Below are positions 33,578 to 42,572 of a stretch of DNA of 64,000 nucleotides, piece after piece. Position 1 is the first letter of the stretch, and each line of letters starts with the position of its first letter. The stretch covers positions 19,144-83,143 of the forward strand of contig DATKQG010000038.1 of the NCBI GenBank assembly GCA_035532835.1. Reading direction: 5' to 3'. Source of the DNA: Candidatus Dormiibacterota bacterium (GTDB lineage: Bacteria > Vulcanimicrobiota > Vulcanimicrobiia > Vulcanimicrobiales > Vulcanimicrobiaceae). The notes under the pieces were generated by a model. That model was not told the DNA's origin. It saw nothing but the letters and a program-made list of their open reading frames with translations, and searched no databases. A program made the translations under genes and the position numbers.

Positions 33578-35443
33578 ATGCCAACTCTTCTGCGGGCGTT
33601 CGTCCTTTGCGTCGGCACCTGCGCCGTAGGGATGGCCTGCAGCGCGCTGCAGCACCCGCGAGCCGCGCTTGCTCTGGTGGAGAGCGCGGCGGTGCGGGCG
33701 CCGTCTTTCGATGCGATCGGGAATCCGATTACGATCGTCCAAAGCCGCGACGCCGCGCCGCCCTCCGCCGCCCTCGCGACCTTTCTGCCCGACCTGCCGG
33801 GGGGCGCGGGCTTAAAGGCGTTTTCGTTGGCGACCGCTCAGACCGTGCAAAAAGCCGACGAGTTCTGGTCCGTGAACCCGGCCGCCATTCATGCCGTGTA
33901 CTTCTCGTCGCTGCGCTTCGACACAGCCTATCGCCCGCCCAATCCCAATAGCTATCTGCCTTGGATGCAAACCCACGAGCAGGATTTCGTACACGTCGGC
34001 GATCCGGGGATGCTTTCGGGAGAGCGCTCCGGTTTAGGGTGTGCGTGGACGTGGCTACCCGATGCACGGCAACCGCAGCGGTACAACGTTTATGGCCGTC
34101 GCGGCGAATTACTCGCGTCAACTGCCGCAACGGATCACCCTTCAGCGCTGATCCGAGCGTCGGCGCGCATTTTCGTCAACAGTGTGTTGGACGGAAACGA
34201 CGTGCCGTACACCTCGATCGATAATCGAACGGGAAGCCGAGTTCCCGCGTCGTGCCAGGATCGCGGTTTGGTGCGGCCTGTATTCACGCTCCCATCTCGC
34301 ACGCCCGATTCGGGCGGCATGCTGTTCTTTACCGGTAGCGTGGACTCGATCGGTTCTGCGGTCGCTCCGCGGCTGGAGTACCTCTATCATCCACGAGCGG
34401 AAAGTGCGATTGAGTCCGTGCCGATGCGGGGAGGGCCCACGCATTGGGCGATTGCTACGGGCCTGCCGGTGGGCGGCCGGGGCCACTGGTTCGGTTCGGT
34501 CGCGTTGCGCTATTGCTCCGAAAACGGCTGTACCGACTGGTGGGTGGACAATCCGAATAATCGCGCGGCGTTCCCGCGCTACAACGATCATACGTGGATA
34601 TTAAACGACTGTTCGCCGCAAGAACGCAGCGACGCGATCCGGATGATCGGTTACTTACATCAGCGGCTGAATAACGATGCGATCGAACTCGACGACATCG
34701 TGGATACGGTCGCTCGCCTGCGGCCCGAAACCTATCCCGAGCAAAATCCGTCCATGTGGACGAATGCCGATGTGTACCGTTGCGATAGCGTCGAATGGCC
34801 ACGATCCGCGCACGCCGCGCTCGCGCATCTCGGCATCAAAACGATTCTCAACGGCGGCCCACAAGGCGCAGATTTTTCCGGGGACGGGAGAATTTACGAA
34901 GACGTTCCTTGGTCGGCGGGTGTGGGCGGGCCGTATCCCGCGACTCTGGCCGGTTGGCGCCGAACGATGTCCGACATGCTCGCCGATTTGCGCGCGGGGC
35001 GCATCGTCTGGATGATCCCCACGGGTAACCAAAACTTCACGTCCCGCTCGGCGCTCGCCCGCCAATATAGCTTCGCCGTCTACGAATTGCTCAAGTATGC
35101 GCCGTTCGACGACCGCAACGGCGGCCTGTATTATGGGATCAGCGCGTTAACGCAGACGACGTTTCCCGATCTATTCGTCGGTCTCGGGCCGCCCGCCGTC
35201 GCGCGTCCCCGTTCGCTTGCGCAGCTCTTCGACTCCTCAGTCGGCATGTACGCGCGCCGCTATGCGAATGCGACGGTATTCGTCTGTCCCCCGGGGAGCG
35301 GCGGTTGCCAACCAGTCGAATTCAAAGCGACGCGTTACGCACTCTCTGTAGATACAAACCCGGAAAGCCGGACGCTAACACCCATAAATCGTATGGCGTT
35401 AGCGCCCGGCCAAGCTGCGATCGTATTAGACCGTCCTTCTTAA
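33578..35443 (+). CDS. Secreted putative glycoside hydrolase (GHL15-like)
   Basis: A 621-residue exported protein. The signal peptide (about 1-25, ending ACSALQ) may be of lipoprotein type. The second half resembles the hypothetical glycosyl hydrolase GHL15 superfamily: FPRYNDHTWILNDCSPQERSDAI, then AIELDDIVDTV carrying an acidic pair, later GYLHQ and VWMIPTGNQNFTS. The ending is ALAPGQAAIVLD, matching the ending of the neighbouring paralogue at 35454. The N-terminal half is strand-rich and unassigned. It faces the paralogue tail-to-tail with 10 bases between. Substrate unknown; processing of the locus's own polymer is a reasonable guess. Confidence 0.65.
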   Translation: MPTLLRAFVLCVGTCAVGMACSALQHPRAALALVESAAVRAPSFDAIGNPITIVQSRDAAPPSAALATFLPDLPGGAGLKAFSLATAQTVQKADEFWSVNPAAIHAVYFSSLRFDTAYRPPNPNSYLPWMQTHEQDFVHVGDPGMLSGERSGLGCAWTWLPDARQPQRYNVYGRRGELLASTAATDHPSALIRASARIFVNSVLDGNDVPYTSIDNRTGSRVPASCQDRGLVRPVFTLPSRTPDSGGMLFFTGSVDSIGSAVAPRLEYLYHPRAESAIESVPMRGGPTHWAIATGLPVGGRGHWFGSVALRYCSENGCTDWWVDNPNNRAAFPRYNDHTWILNDCSPQERSDAIRMIGYLHQRLNNDAIELDDIVDTVARLRPETYPEQNPSMWTNADVYRCDSVEWPRSAHAALAHLGIKTILNGGPQGADFSGDGRIYEDVPWSAGVGGPYPATLAGWRRTMSDMLADLRAGRIVWMIPTGNQNFTSRSALARQYSFAVYELLKYAPFDDRNGGLYYGISALTQTTFPDLFVGLGPPAVARPRSLAQLFDSSVGMYARRYANATVFVCPPGSGGCQPVEFKATRYALSVDTNPESRTLTPINRMALAPGQAAIVLDRPS

Positions 35444-35449
35444 CGGTCT
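35428..35449. terminator. Small hairpin between convergent genes, possible weak terminator
   Basis: AGACCGT and ACGGTCT form a perfect 7-base stem around an 8-base loop. The hairpin spans the stop codon of the + strand gene, in the 10-base gap between two convergent genes. No T tract follows, so termination is uncertain. Confidence 0.35.
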
Positions 35450-35453
35450 GCGC

Positions 35454-37862
35454 TTACCACGGCGCTTGCACCGTCGCCGTTCCGCTCGGGCCCACCTGGA
35501 AGTAAAACTTCTGCGGGCTGGTGCTTGCGTTTCTTACCGTAAAGCGTACTCCTAACAGATTGTTGGTAGCGGTCGACGGTTGTCCCGCTCCGGGAATACT
35601 GTAGGTGTAGGTTGCGGCTTTGAGCACCTGCGACGCGCTTTGAGAACCCACCACCGAAAGGACGGACGAACCCGTGGAACTGACGCGCAGTACTTCCACT
35701 TTGGAGAGGGTCAGCGCAGTGTTCGCTCCGTCAATCGCGTAGTGAATCGTATAGGTGCCCGATGGCCAGGACGTTTTGGATAGGACGCCCGCAGCGGTGA
35801 GCCAGCCGTGGGTGATCGTCGCACCCGCCGGGACGGTGATTCCTACGCCTCCGGAGATCCCGCTTGGGCTACTGCTCATCATCAGGCCCGACGGATTGCC
35901 GGCGGCTAATGTGAACACGCTGCTCGTATACGATGTGCCCTGTGAGATCGGCTTAAATAGATTCGCCGAGGAGCTTGTCGCAGGCGTAGGTGACGCTCCC
36001 GGTGTAGTGCTTGCCGTTACGGCAGGCGTAGGTGTAGCCGTAGGCGCCGTACTGGATTTTCCGACGAAGATCGCCGCTTGATCCGGACCGAGCTTGACGC
36101 TTGAAACCGTCTGCAAGGACGTCGTGCCGCCTTGCTCCAGGGAGCCGCCATTGATCACCAAACGGCTGTATCCCGCCGGTACCGCGATCGTTGCGGTCGA
36201 TGCCGACTGGCTCGGATTGACGATCACCCAACCATTGGCAAAGTGCCGCTCGTAGGCACCGTGGGCCGCGACCCACGCGGCGCTGATGTTGCTGAAGGTC
36301 TGCGAGGGGCTGCCCAGGGGCGCTGCAAGTTCGGGGAATGTTTGCCCCATGCCCAGCGACGTTTCGAGATCGTAGTAGGTGTTAGGACTGCACACCAAGA
36401 GGTACGAGCCGAAGATGTACGACCGGACTCCCGCGTCGGTCGACCCGTCGGAGAGAACGCGCGCTTTTAGATGATCGTTCTGCGCGATGTTATAGACGTT
36501 ATTCATCGTACTGATCCAGTACGACGTCGGCGCATAGTGCCAGCTGCTAACGTCGTAGGCGAATTCTTCCACTTCCACACCATTGACGTGCGGCGCCAAA
36601 GCGGCAGCGACGGAGGGGTTGGAAAAACCGTTTGCAGAGATCTGAATGGTGCTCGGAACGGCCGCACGTAAAGCGACGTATTGTGCCGCGACACCGGAGA
36701 GATACTGCTGGTCCGAATAGCCGTACGGAAACGCGTCGGGGCGGGTCTGGACGAAATACTCGTCGGTATCGTCGAGGAGGGCGCCTTTATATTTACCGGA
36801 TTGGGCTACTGAAGTGATGTAGGAAGCCAGCAGCTTCTGCCATGCCGGCGAGGCGGGATTCATCAGATAGTTATTTGCATAGCGGCCGAAGTGCAGACGG
36901 TTGTTAGGGGATGTTACATAATAGGATTGGCCGGCGGCCGGTAAGGACACGCCGCTCGTAGTATCCACCACTCGATAGGCGATGCCGCCGTAGAATCCGC
37001 TAGGAATGCTCACGGTAACCGCCCCGTGGTAAACGTTCGATGAGCCGAGCGACATCGACGTCGATACGGGCTTCGTTGTCGTGGTCGGCGCGACTTCGGT
37101 CTGCAAGACCATGTGCGCGCCGCTCGAGCTGCCATGCACCGAAACGCTCAACGTCACCGTGTGTCCCGGAGCGGGCTGAGCTGAGAGCGAGTAGCTCGGT
37201 GAATCGAGGTTCAGCGTGCCTGGCGCCGAGGCTACTGCCGATTCCGCCCACGAATAGGGGGTCGACGCGCCGCCGATGATGCTTTGAACGCTAAAGAAGT
37301 ACTTCTGCCCAAGCGCCAGGCCGGTTACCTTATACGATGTTTGCCCGGCTGCGACGGTCGCGACATGAGAGAGCGATGTTGCGGATGTGCCCCTATATAT
37401 CGCATATCCACCGATCGTCACGCCGCGTGCATCGGGCTTCCAATTCAGCGTCACAGCGGAAGCGGACGGCACGAGCGTTAGCGTAGCCGGATCCGACGTA
37501 TGTTGAAAAGCATCCTCATGGAGATTCACGGTGCTCCATGCGGGCTCGGTGCCGCCATAATTTGGAAGCTCGCGGATGGACGATATGTAGAAATCGGTGT
37601 AATCGCCCGCATCCTCAAGCGTAGGAACCTCGGAAGCTGTCTGCGTCGTCACCCATTTAAAGCCGGTCGTATATTTGTCCATCGGCATCGGAGCGTATCC
37701 GGCGGCGAGTGCCGGGGGCAGGGCCGACGTCGACACGGCTTGTGTGGTTGTCGAGCGTAAATCCGATGGTATGACCGAAGTCGGCTGGGCCGCGTTTTGG
37801 GCGCACCCGGAACAGACTACGAGTAGGCATGCGCCAACGTTGATGAGGGTTTGTCGAATCAT
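35454..37862 (-). CDS. Multidomain lipoprotein: Fn3 + GHL15-like glycosidase + C-terminal beta domain
   Basis: An 802-residue protein. The N-terminal signal with lipobox (VVCSGCAQ) is followed by a fibronectin type III-like domain at about 122-213 (AVTLNWKPDARGVTIGGYAI, LALGQKYFFSVQ). A strand-rich linker domain follows. A GHL15-like TIM-barrel region at about 320-605 begins LHFGRYANNYLMNPASPAWQ, with the acidic motif GALLDDTDEYF near 364 and VNGVEVEEFAYD near 425. It ends GPDQAAIFVGKS. A Thr/Pro/Ala linker (about 606-640) leads to a strand-rich C-terminal domain, probably carbohydrate-binding. GGGAGA precedes the ATG. It is paralogous to the genes at 33578 and 38239. Confidence 0.7.
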   Translation of the reverse strand: MIRQTLINVGACLLVVCSGCAQNAAQPTSVIPSDLRSTTTQAVSTSALPPALAAGYAPMPMDKYTTGFKWVTTQTASEVPTLEDAGDYTDFYISSIRELPNYGGTEPAWSTVNLHEDAFQHTSDPATLTLVPSASAVTLNWKPDARGVTIGGYAIYRGTSATSLSHVATVAAGQTSYKVTGLALGQKYFFSVQSIIGGASTPYSWAESAVASAPGTLNLDSPSYSLSAQPAPGHTVTLSVSVHGSSSGAHMVLQTEVAPTTTTKPVSTSMSLGSSNVYHGAVTVSIPSGFYGGIAYRVVDTTSGVSLPAAGQSYYVTSPNNRLHFGRYANNYLMNPASPAWQKLLASYITSVAQSGKYKGALLDDTDEYFVQTRPDAFPYGYSDQQYLSGVAAQYVALRAAVPSTIQISANGFSNPSVAAALAPHVNGVEVEEFAYDVSSWHYAPTSYWISTMNNVYNIAQNDHLKARVLSDGSTDAGVRSYIFGSYLLVCSPNTYYDLETSLGMGQTFPELAAPLGSPSQTFSNISAAWVAAHGAYERHFANGWVIVNPSQSASTATIAVPAGYSRLVINGGSLEQGGTTSLQTVSSVKLGPDQAAIFVGKSSTAPTATPTPAVTASTTPGASPTPATSSSANLFKPISQGTSYTSSVFTLAAGNPSGLMMSSSPSGISGGVGITVPAGATITHGWLTAAGVLSKTSWPSGTYTIHYAIDGANTALTLSKVEVLRVSSTGSSVLSVVGSQSASQVLKAATYTYSIPGAGQPSTATNNLLGVRFTVRNASTSPQKFYFQVGPSGTATVQAPW

Positions 37863-38238
37863 TGGTGAGTCTCCCGAAAAAAATTCAGTAAGTGATGGTC
37901 AGCAAATGATCGTGACCGACAAAGGTGTTGGGCACCAATCGCCTCGCTGAGACATGGCGCTGAAAGGTCGTAGTGATTCGTCGATTGTTCATGCGATCTC
38001 CGAATGCGACGAACGCTCGAACGCGCTGAGCGGGTGGACGATGGGTGAGATAAGCAACTGCGCCGGGCCCTAGGCCGCGTGTCGATGATGTCGCCAACAA
38101 TACTGGTCTCAGTACTAGGGGAACGATCGCGACGCGAGTGCTTGAGGTGGGTGGTTGTTGACAGAATGAGGGATACCTCGTAGATCAGAAAGGAAGTTCT
38201 AATTTCAAACGAGTGATGTTCGAGCAAGCGCTAAATGC
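37863..38238. other. 376-base intergenic region, no gene seen
   Basis: This stretch between the Fn3/GHL15-like gene and the eroded paralogue holds no frame with convincing coding character on either strand. The part next to 37862 is the leader of the - strand gene (Shine-Dalgarno GGGAGA about 7 bases from its ATG). I see no tRNA, repeat array or clear terminator. Confidence 0.5.
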
Positions 38239-38690
38239 TTATTGGCTCAGGAAAACCGCCGCTTGGTCGGATGCTAGCGTGATGCTCGTTACCGGCACCT
38301 TGCGCATGGTGCCTCCGGCCTGGATCGATCCACCGGGAACCGTAACTTCTTGATACGTTTTGTGCAATGCGATCGCGGTCGTTTGCGACTGGCTCGGATT
38401 CACGAAAATTTTGCCGTTGGAGAACGACCGCTCGTATGCCGAGTCGGTTTGCGACCACGTAGCGGCGACTTGCGAAACGCTTTGCAGCGGCGACCCGAGG
38501 TTGACTTGTTCGTCGCGATATAGCGACCCCTCGGGCCTGCCTCGTAGTCGTACGACATGTTCTGATTGCGACGAGGTAGTACGTCGCCAAACTGTAGAGG
38601 CGCACGTTGGCATCGGTCTGCTGCCCCGAAACGTACAGTCGCGCCTTCTTATTATAGTTCAGGATCGCTCGATTATCGGACGCCGAGGGA
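38239..38690 (-). pseudogene. Eroded 3' remnant of a GHL15-like glycosidase gene
   Basis: The last 86 codons read GSPLQSVSQVAATW...SDQAAVFLSQ, matching the end of the neighbouring 802-residue protein (GSPSQTFSNISAAW...PDQAAIFVGKS). Upstream the similarity continues but in other frames. NQNMSYDYEAGP lies in a second frame, and NYNKKARLYVSGQQTDANVR then LYSLATYYLV in a third. Register changes fall near 38530-38540 and 38565-38570. Beyond about 38690 the similarity fades, so the N-terminal two thirds are gone. Two frameshifts plus truncation argue for a decayed gene copy rather than a single sequencing error. Confidence 0.75.
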
Positions 38691-38756
38691 GTTCGCGGCG
38701 CTTTTCGAACTCAATCAACTCTCACAGCCATCCGCGGCTTGGAAAACCTCTACACG

Positions 38757-39938
38757 TCAGTTTGGTGCGTTGCTATTTTGTGGCGATATTACATCAAAGT
38801 CTTTAATTACAATCGTATTTAGATTTTGATTTACTGTTGCATTTATGTAAGTGCTGATACTACCGTGTTGGTCATTAGAGGCATCTAGAACGTTACAGCA
38901 TCCGGTATCGAACAGGTATGCCCCATACTGCTTCAGTGCTGTTACGATAATTTTAGCTGCGGGGGTAAATCCAGCATCATTAAAAGATGCTTTAAGCCTA
39001 ATATGGCTACCGTATGGCATCGGTGTATCGCCCGATGGTCCGCTATATGGCATGCAGCCGGCACCCACGGTTGCGCTTGGCAGCACAGAGATAGCAGGGT
39101 TAAATGGCATCTGCTTTTCACAGCCGATCGCGCTCCAACCTAATGCGTGATTGATAACTCCCGCTGCTAGTTCTTCAGGCTTAATCGTCATCGCAGTTAA
39201 TGGGATCCCACTAGCATCAGCCGTTGATCCTCCTTGGAGCGTTGGCGAAAACGGTAGTCTAGTGTTCCATCTTCCAGAGTTATAGACACTAAAAGACGAT
39301 CCATTATTAACGGCATAGCCGGCTTCCCATAAAGTACAGGAAGGAATGTTTCCGTTTTCCGCGGTCGTCATTACTTGGTAATGACCATCAGCACCAGTAC
39401 TGCTTTCGATCTGAGTCATAGCCCCACTGGTTTGTAATCCCCAAGGCATTGACCAGGGTGAATACTGGGCTTGATGACGTGAACTAGAGATGGGCAAAAG
39501 GGGAGTGGAGGTCGAGACGATATTAACATATGGTGCAACAGGTGCCCAGATATTAAATCCTGCATTACTTACATCTGCGTAAGCTTTAATGTAAGCATTT
39601 GAATTACTATCCATTGGGGCAGAAGCTACGTTGGTATGAAACCATCCACCACTACTGCCTCCTGCTGTACCTGGGAACATTGGACAGCCTGGACTTGCCG
39701 CTACCGTTTGACTTGGCGGTGTCGGGGTGGGCGTCGGATTAACGCCTGTCGGGGTGGGCGCCGGCTTAACGCCTGTCGGGGTGGGCGTCGGATTAACGCC
39801 TGTGGTGGTGCCGCCTCCGGTCCCCACGCCGGATCCGCCCATGTTGGGGAGCGATGGCACGGAGGACGCCCCCGAACCACCGCCGCCACCGCAAGCGCTG
39901 AGCATAAGAATGGCGAGTGCCGCCGACCAGGTTTTCAT
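38757..39938 (-). CDS. Lipoprotein with AT-rich secreted-domain body, unknown function
   Basis: A 393-residue lipoprotein. The signal MKTWSAALAILMLSAC ends in a lipobox. A Gly/Ser/Thr/Pro linker follows, with three copies of a 9-residue GV(N/K)P(T/A)PTPT repeat. From about residue 85 the body has LPFSPTLQGGSTADASGIPL, EELAAGVINHALGW and GSHIRLKASFNDAGFTP, then AAKIIVTALKQYGAYLFDTG. I recognise that RLKASF...ALKxYG pattern from uncharacterised secreted bacterial proteins. The coding DNA for residues beyond about 80 is strikingly AT-richer than its surroundings (one 60-base line from 38821 is about 35% GC by hand count). The signal/linker DNA is very GC-rich. This suggests an acquired domain behind a native export segment. 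Confidence 0.7.
   Translation of the reverse strand: MKTWSAALAILMLSACGGGGGSGASSVPSLPNMGGSGVGTGGGTTTGVNPTPTPTGVKPAPTPTGVNPTPTPTPPSQTVAASPGCPMFPGTAGGSSGGWFHTNVASAPMDSNSNAYIKAYADVSNAGFNIWAPVAPYVNIVSTSTPLLPISSSRHQAQYSPWSMPWGLQTSGAMTQIESSTGADGHYQVMTTAENGNIPSCTLWEAGYAVNNGSSFSVYNSGRWNTRLPFSPTLQGGSTADASGIPLTAMTIKPEELAAGVINHALGWSAIGCEKQMPFNPAISVLPSATVGAGCMPYSGPSGDTPMPYGSHIRLKASFNDAGFTPAAKIIVTALKQYGAYLFDTGCCNVLDASNDQHGSISTYINATVNQNLNTIVIKDFDVISPQNSNAPN
39721..39801. repeat. Three tandem 27-base repeats in the lipoprotein linker
   Basis: Three units begin at 39721, 39748 and 39775. Units 1 and 3 are identical, and unit 2 differs at two positions. They encode the Pro/Thr repeat GV(N/K)P(T/A)PTPT in the - strand gene. 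Being a multiple of three and near-identical, they look like a recent in-frame expansion. Confidence 0.95.
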
Positions 39939-40018
39939 ACCCGAGTCTTCGGACGGGGCTACGGATCTCTAAAGCCAGCAAGCAAGACTATTTGCGTAAA
40001 GATAGCGTAAAGGAAGGG

Positions 40019-41221
40019 TTAAATTCTTACCCGCTTTCCGGCCAGGCGAGCGACTGCAGTCGTCTTCTTTAGCGTGAGGGCAACGTGCTCGGCCTGGGCC
40101 GTACTCATGTCGGGAAATAGCGGTAGCGAGAGCAGCTGCGGGAAGGCACGCTCGGTAACCGGCACGTCGGCGCCGGCGAACGCCGCATAAGCGCTGAACC
40201 GGTGCGTGGGGATATAATGAACGCTCGTGCCGATGCCGCGCGCGCGCAGATATTCGATGGCGTCATCCCGCGTGTAGCCGGTCCTTTCCGGATCGATCCG
40301 CACGGCGTAGAAGCACCAACTGTGACGGTCTGCGGGACCCAGCGCGGGGGAAACGGGTTCAATCCCGTCGACCCGCTCGAAGAGCTGGTTGTAGAGGCGC
40401 GCGAGCCGATCGCGCCGTGCCTGGAATTCTTCTAGGCGCCCGAGCTGCGAGAGGACCAGCGCCGCCAGAGGATCCGCCAGGTTGGCTTTGTGCCCGATCG
40501 TTTCGACGTCGTATTGCCAGGGCCGAGTCGTCTGGTGGCGATTCCACGCATCTCGCGATAGGCCGTGCAACGCGTGGCTGCGCACCCGTTGCGCGACGTC
40601 CTCTCGCTGCGTTACGAATATCCCGCCCTCCGCCGAGGTGACATTTTTGGTCGCATAAAAGCTGTAGGCCGCGCCATCCGAATGTACGCCGGCCCAGCTA
40701 CCGCGATCTTGCATCCCGACGCTGAGAGCTGCGTCTTCCAACATGGCGATGCCGTGGCGTTTTGCGAGGGCGCATATCTCCGCGATGCCGATCGGTGCCC
40801 CGGCATACTGCATCACGACCAGCGCTTTGGTCGAAGCAGAAATATGCGGTTCGATCGTGGCGGCGCTGCAGGAAAGCGTCTCCGGCGAAACATCACAGAA
40901 AACCGGAGTCGCTCCAAGCTGAATCACGCAATTCGCCGCGGCAACGAACGAGAGGGACGGTAGAATCACCTCGTCACCGGGGCCGACGCCGAGGGCGATA
41001 AGGCCCAGGAGTATTCCCGCGGTGCAGCTGTTAACGGCGATCGCGTGCTCAACGCCGGCCATTTCGGCAAAGGTGCTCTCGAGGAGCGCTACCCGCGACC
41101 CGCTCGTGAGCCAGCCGTTACGCAGGCACTCGGCAACGCGCGCAATATCGCTCTCGCTAATCGAGGGCCGGAAGAAGGGTATCGCCGTCGGCGAATCTTT
41201 AGGGGCCGTGCCGGTGAACAT
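40019..41221 (-). CDS. DegT/DnrJ/EryC1/StrS-family sugar aminotransferase
   Basis: A 400-residue PLP-dependent enzyme that aminates a keto-sugar nucleotide. AIPFFRPSISESDIARVAEC is typical of the N-terminus. VNSCTAGILLGLIALGVGPGDEVILPS is the cofactor phosphate region (given here as consecutive stretches). MLEDAALSVG carries the Asp pairing with the pyridine nitrogen. SFYATKNVTSAEGGIFV carries the Schiff-base lysine. It is distinct from the WbpE-like paralogue at 43657 and may add a second amino sugar to the polymer. It overlaps the polymerase gene by 23 bases. Confidence 0.88.
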   Translation of the reverse strand: MFTGTAPKDSPTAIPFFRPSISESDIARVAECLRNGWLTSGSRVALLESTFAEMAGVEHAIAVNSCTAGILLGLIALGVGPGDEVILPSLSFVAAANCVIQLGATPVFCDVSPETLSCSAATIEPHISASTKALVVMQYAGAPIGIAEICALAKRHGIAMLEDAALSVGMQDRGSWAGVHSDGAAYSFYATKNVTSAEGGIFVTQREDVAQRVRSHALHGLSRDAWNRHQTTRPWQYDVETIGHKANLADPLAALVLSQLGRLEEFQARRDRLARLYNQLFERVDGIEPVSPALGPADRHSWCFYAVRIDPERTGYTRDDAIEYLRARGIGTSVHYIPTHRFSAYAAFAGADVPVTERAFPQLLSLPLFPDMSTAQAEHVALTLKKTTAVARLAGKRVRI

Positions 41222-42572
41222 GGCGCCTCCCCGCGGAACGTACGAGCGCCGCCGCGATAAAGGCCATCCAGAGGTATTTGTACCAGAGGACGTCCACCGT
41301 CAGCGACACGATAAACATGGCAATGATCGCCCCTTGAACCGCAATCCGAAAATCGAACAACGGGTGGTCCTTCCCAATGGATCGGACGATGAGAAATGCG
41401 GACACAAACCCGGCCAACACTAAGATGAGGCCGATGATTCCGAATTCCACGCTGCTGTAAACGATGAGATCGTGAGCGTTAAAATGCCAAGGGTTCGGAT
41501 GATCCTGATAGACCGAAAGATAAGAGGCGTCGTAGGCGTTTTGGTAATTGCCCACTCCCCAGCCCGAAAGCCAGCGTTTTGTGAACGCGTGATAGCCGAC
41601 TCGCCACAATGAAAGGCGCCCGGCACCCTCGGAGGACCCGGCCACCGCGAAGCGTTGAACGATACTACTCCCCGAGGCGACGCCGACGAGGGCGGCCAGC
41701 GTTGCGGTCACGACCGTTTGTAGCCGGTGGCGCCCGTAGAATAGGAAGAACGCGAACATGGCTGCCACGCCCACAAACGCGCCTCGCGATGCGGCAAAAT
41801 ACATTGCCGCAAGGATGGTCACGATCACCACGCAGTATCCGGCCTTTAGAAGAAGATGTTTTGCCGACCAAAACATCGTGAGAACGAGCGCTAGCGGGAG
41901 CAGCAGCCCATTTGCGAAGTGGTTGGGATCGATGGAGCGGTTTTCGCCGACCCGGACAAAGAGTCGCGCCAGATCACCCGCCTGAAGACCCACGGCATGG
42001 GTATGATAGTAATAAGCTCCGTAAATCGCGGCTATGAGCCCGCCGCCCACAACCGCAGCGAAAACGAACCAGAGGTCCTGTTGCGATATCTCTACGACGG
42101 ACATCACCCCAAAAAGACCGATCAGTAACACATAGGTTACGAGCATCGGTATTGCGTCGGTCACGTTCAGGGCCCAGAAGCTCGTCGCTGCCGCCCACCC
42201 CAAGAAGGCGATCCATACGAAAAGGGCGTGAGGCGGCGCGATAAAACGGCGCTCGCGCACCGTCCACAAAAAGACGCAAATCGCCGAGACGCCGGCAATG
42301 AGCTTGGTAAGCGTTCCAAAGGTGGAAAAGTCCAAAAGATTGTCAAACGGTAAGAGCAGCGCGAACAAACCAAACGGGAAGATCATCGGACGATACGCCG
42401 CGAGATAACAGCAGAAGGGGAAGACTGCGAGGGCGACAGCGGCCGCATACGAGTGTTTCGAGCCGCCCAGGAGTATCCAGCACAGAACCAATGCGAAGCC
42501 CGCTACCCCCAACCCAACGAGGGTCGCGGGTTTGTCGGGGAGCGCCCATTGGCGACGAACTCCGAGCATCAT
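41199..42572 (-). CDS. O-antigen polymerase/ligase family protein (Wzy-like)
   Basis: A 457-residue polytopic membrane protein with about 11-12 hydrophobic helices. A large extracytoplasmic loop (about 290-360) contains SLWRVGYHAFTKRWLSGWGV, then GNYQNAYDASYLSVYQDHPN and HNPWHFNAHDL-like sequence, the usual Wzy_C/O-antigen ligase pattern with its conserved His. It would polymerise undecaprenyl-linked repeat units in the periplasm. It is embedded between wbpI-like and DegT genes with overlapping ends. A ligase (WaaL-type) function cannot be excluded. Confidence 0.82.
   Translation of the reverse strand: MMLGVRRQWALPDKPATLVGLGVAGFALVLCWILLGGSKHSYAAAVALAVFPFCCYLAAYRPMIFPFGLFALLLPFDNLLDFSTFGTLTKLIAGVSAICVFLWTVRERRFIAPPHALFVWIAFLGWAAATSFWALNVTDAIPMLVTYVLLIGLFGVMSVVEISQQDLWFVFAAVVGGGLIAAIYGAYYYHTHAVGLQAGDLARLFVRVGENRSIDPNHFANGLLLPLALVLTMFWSAKHLLLKAGYCVVIVTILAAMYFAASRGAFVGVAAMFAFFLFYGRHRLQTVVTATLAALVGVASGSSIVQRFAVAGSSEGAGRLSLWRVGYHAFTKRWLSGWGVGNYQNAYDASYLSVYQDHPNPWHFNAHDLIVYSSVEFGIIGLILVLAGFVSAFLIVRSIGKDHPLFDFRIAVQGAIIAMFIVSLTVDVLWYKYLWMAFIAAALVRSAGRRHVHRHGP

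Noticed and set aside
37859..38227. A 122-codon - strand frame in the intergenic region before the Fn3/GHL15-like gene
   Set aside because: The sequence is low-complexity Ser/Arg/His, runs past the better start of the lipoprotein gene in another frame, and has no similarity I recognise.
39721..39801. Three 27-base repeats considered as a CRISPR or regulatory array
   Set aside because: They are directly adjacent without spacers and encode an in-frame Pro/Thr linker, so they are a coding tandem repeat.
39636..40010. A 124-codon + strand frame with Cys/Arg/Gly repeats opposite the chimeric lipoprotein
   Set aside because: The repeats are the antisense reading of the Pro/Thr linker repeats. The lipoprotein has a convincing signal peptide and lipobox.
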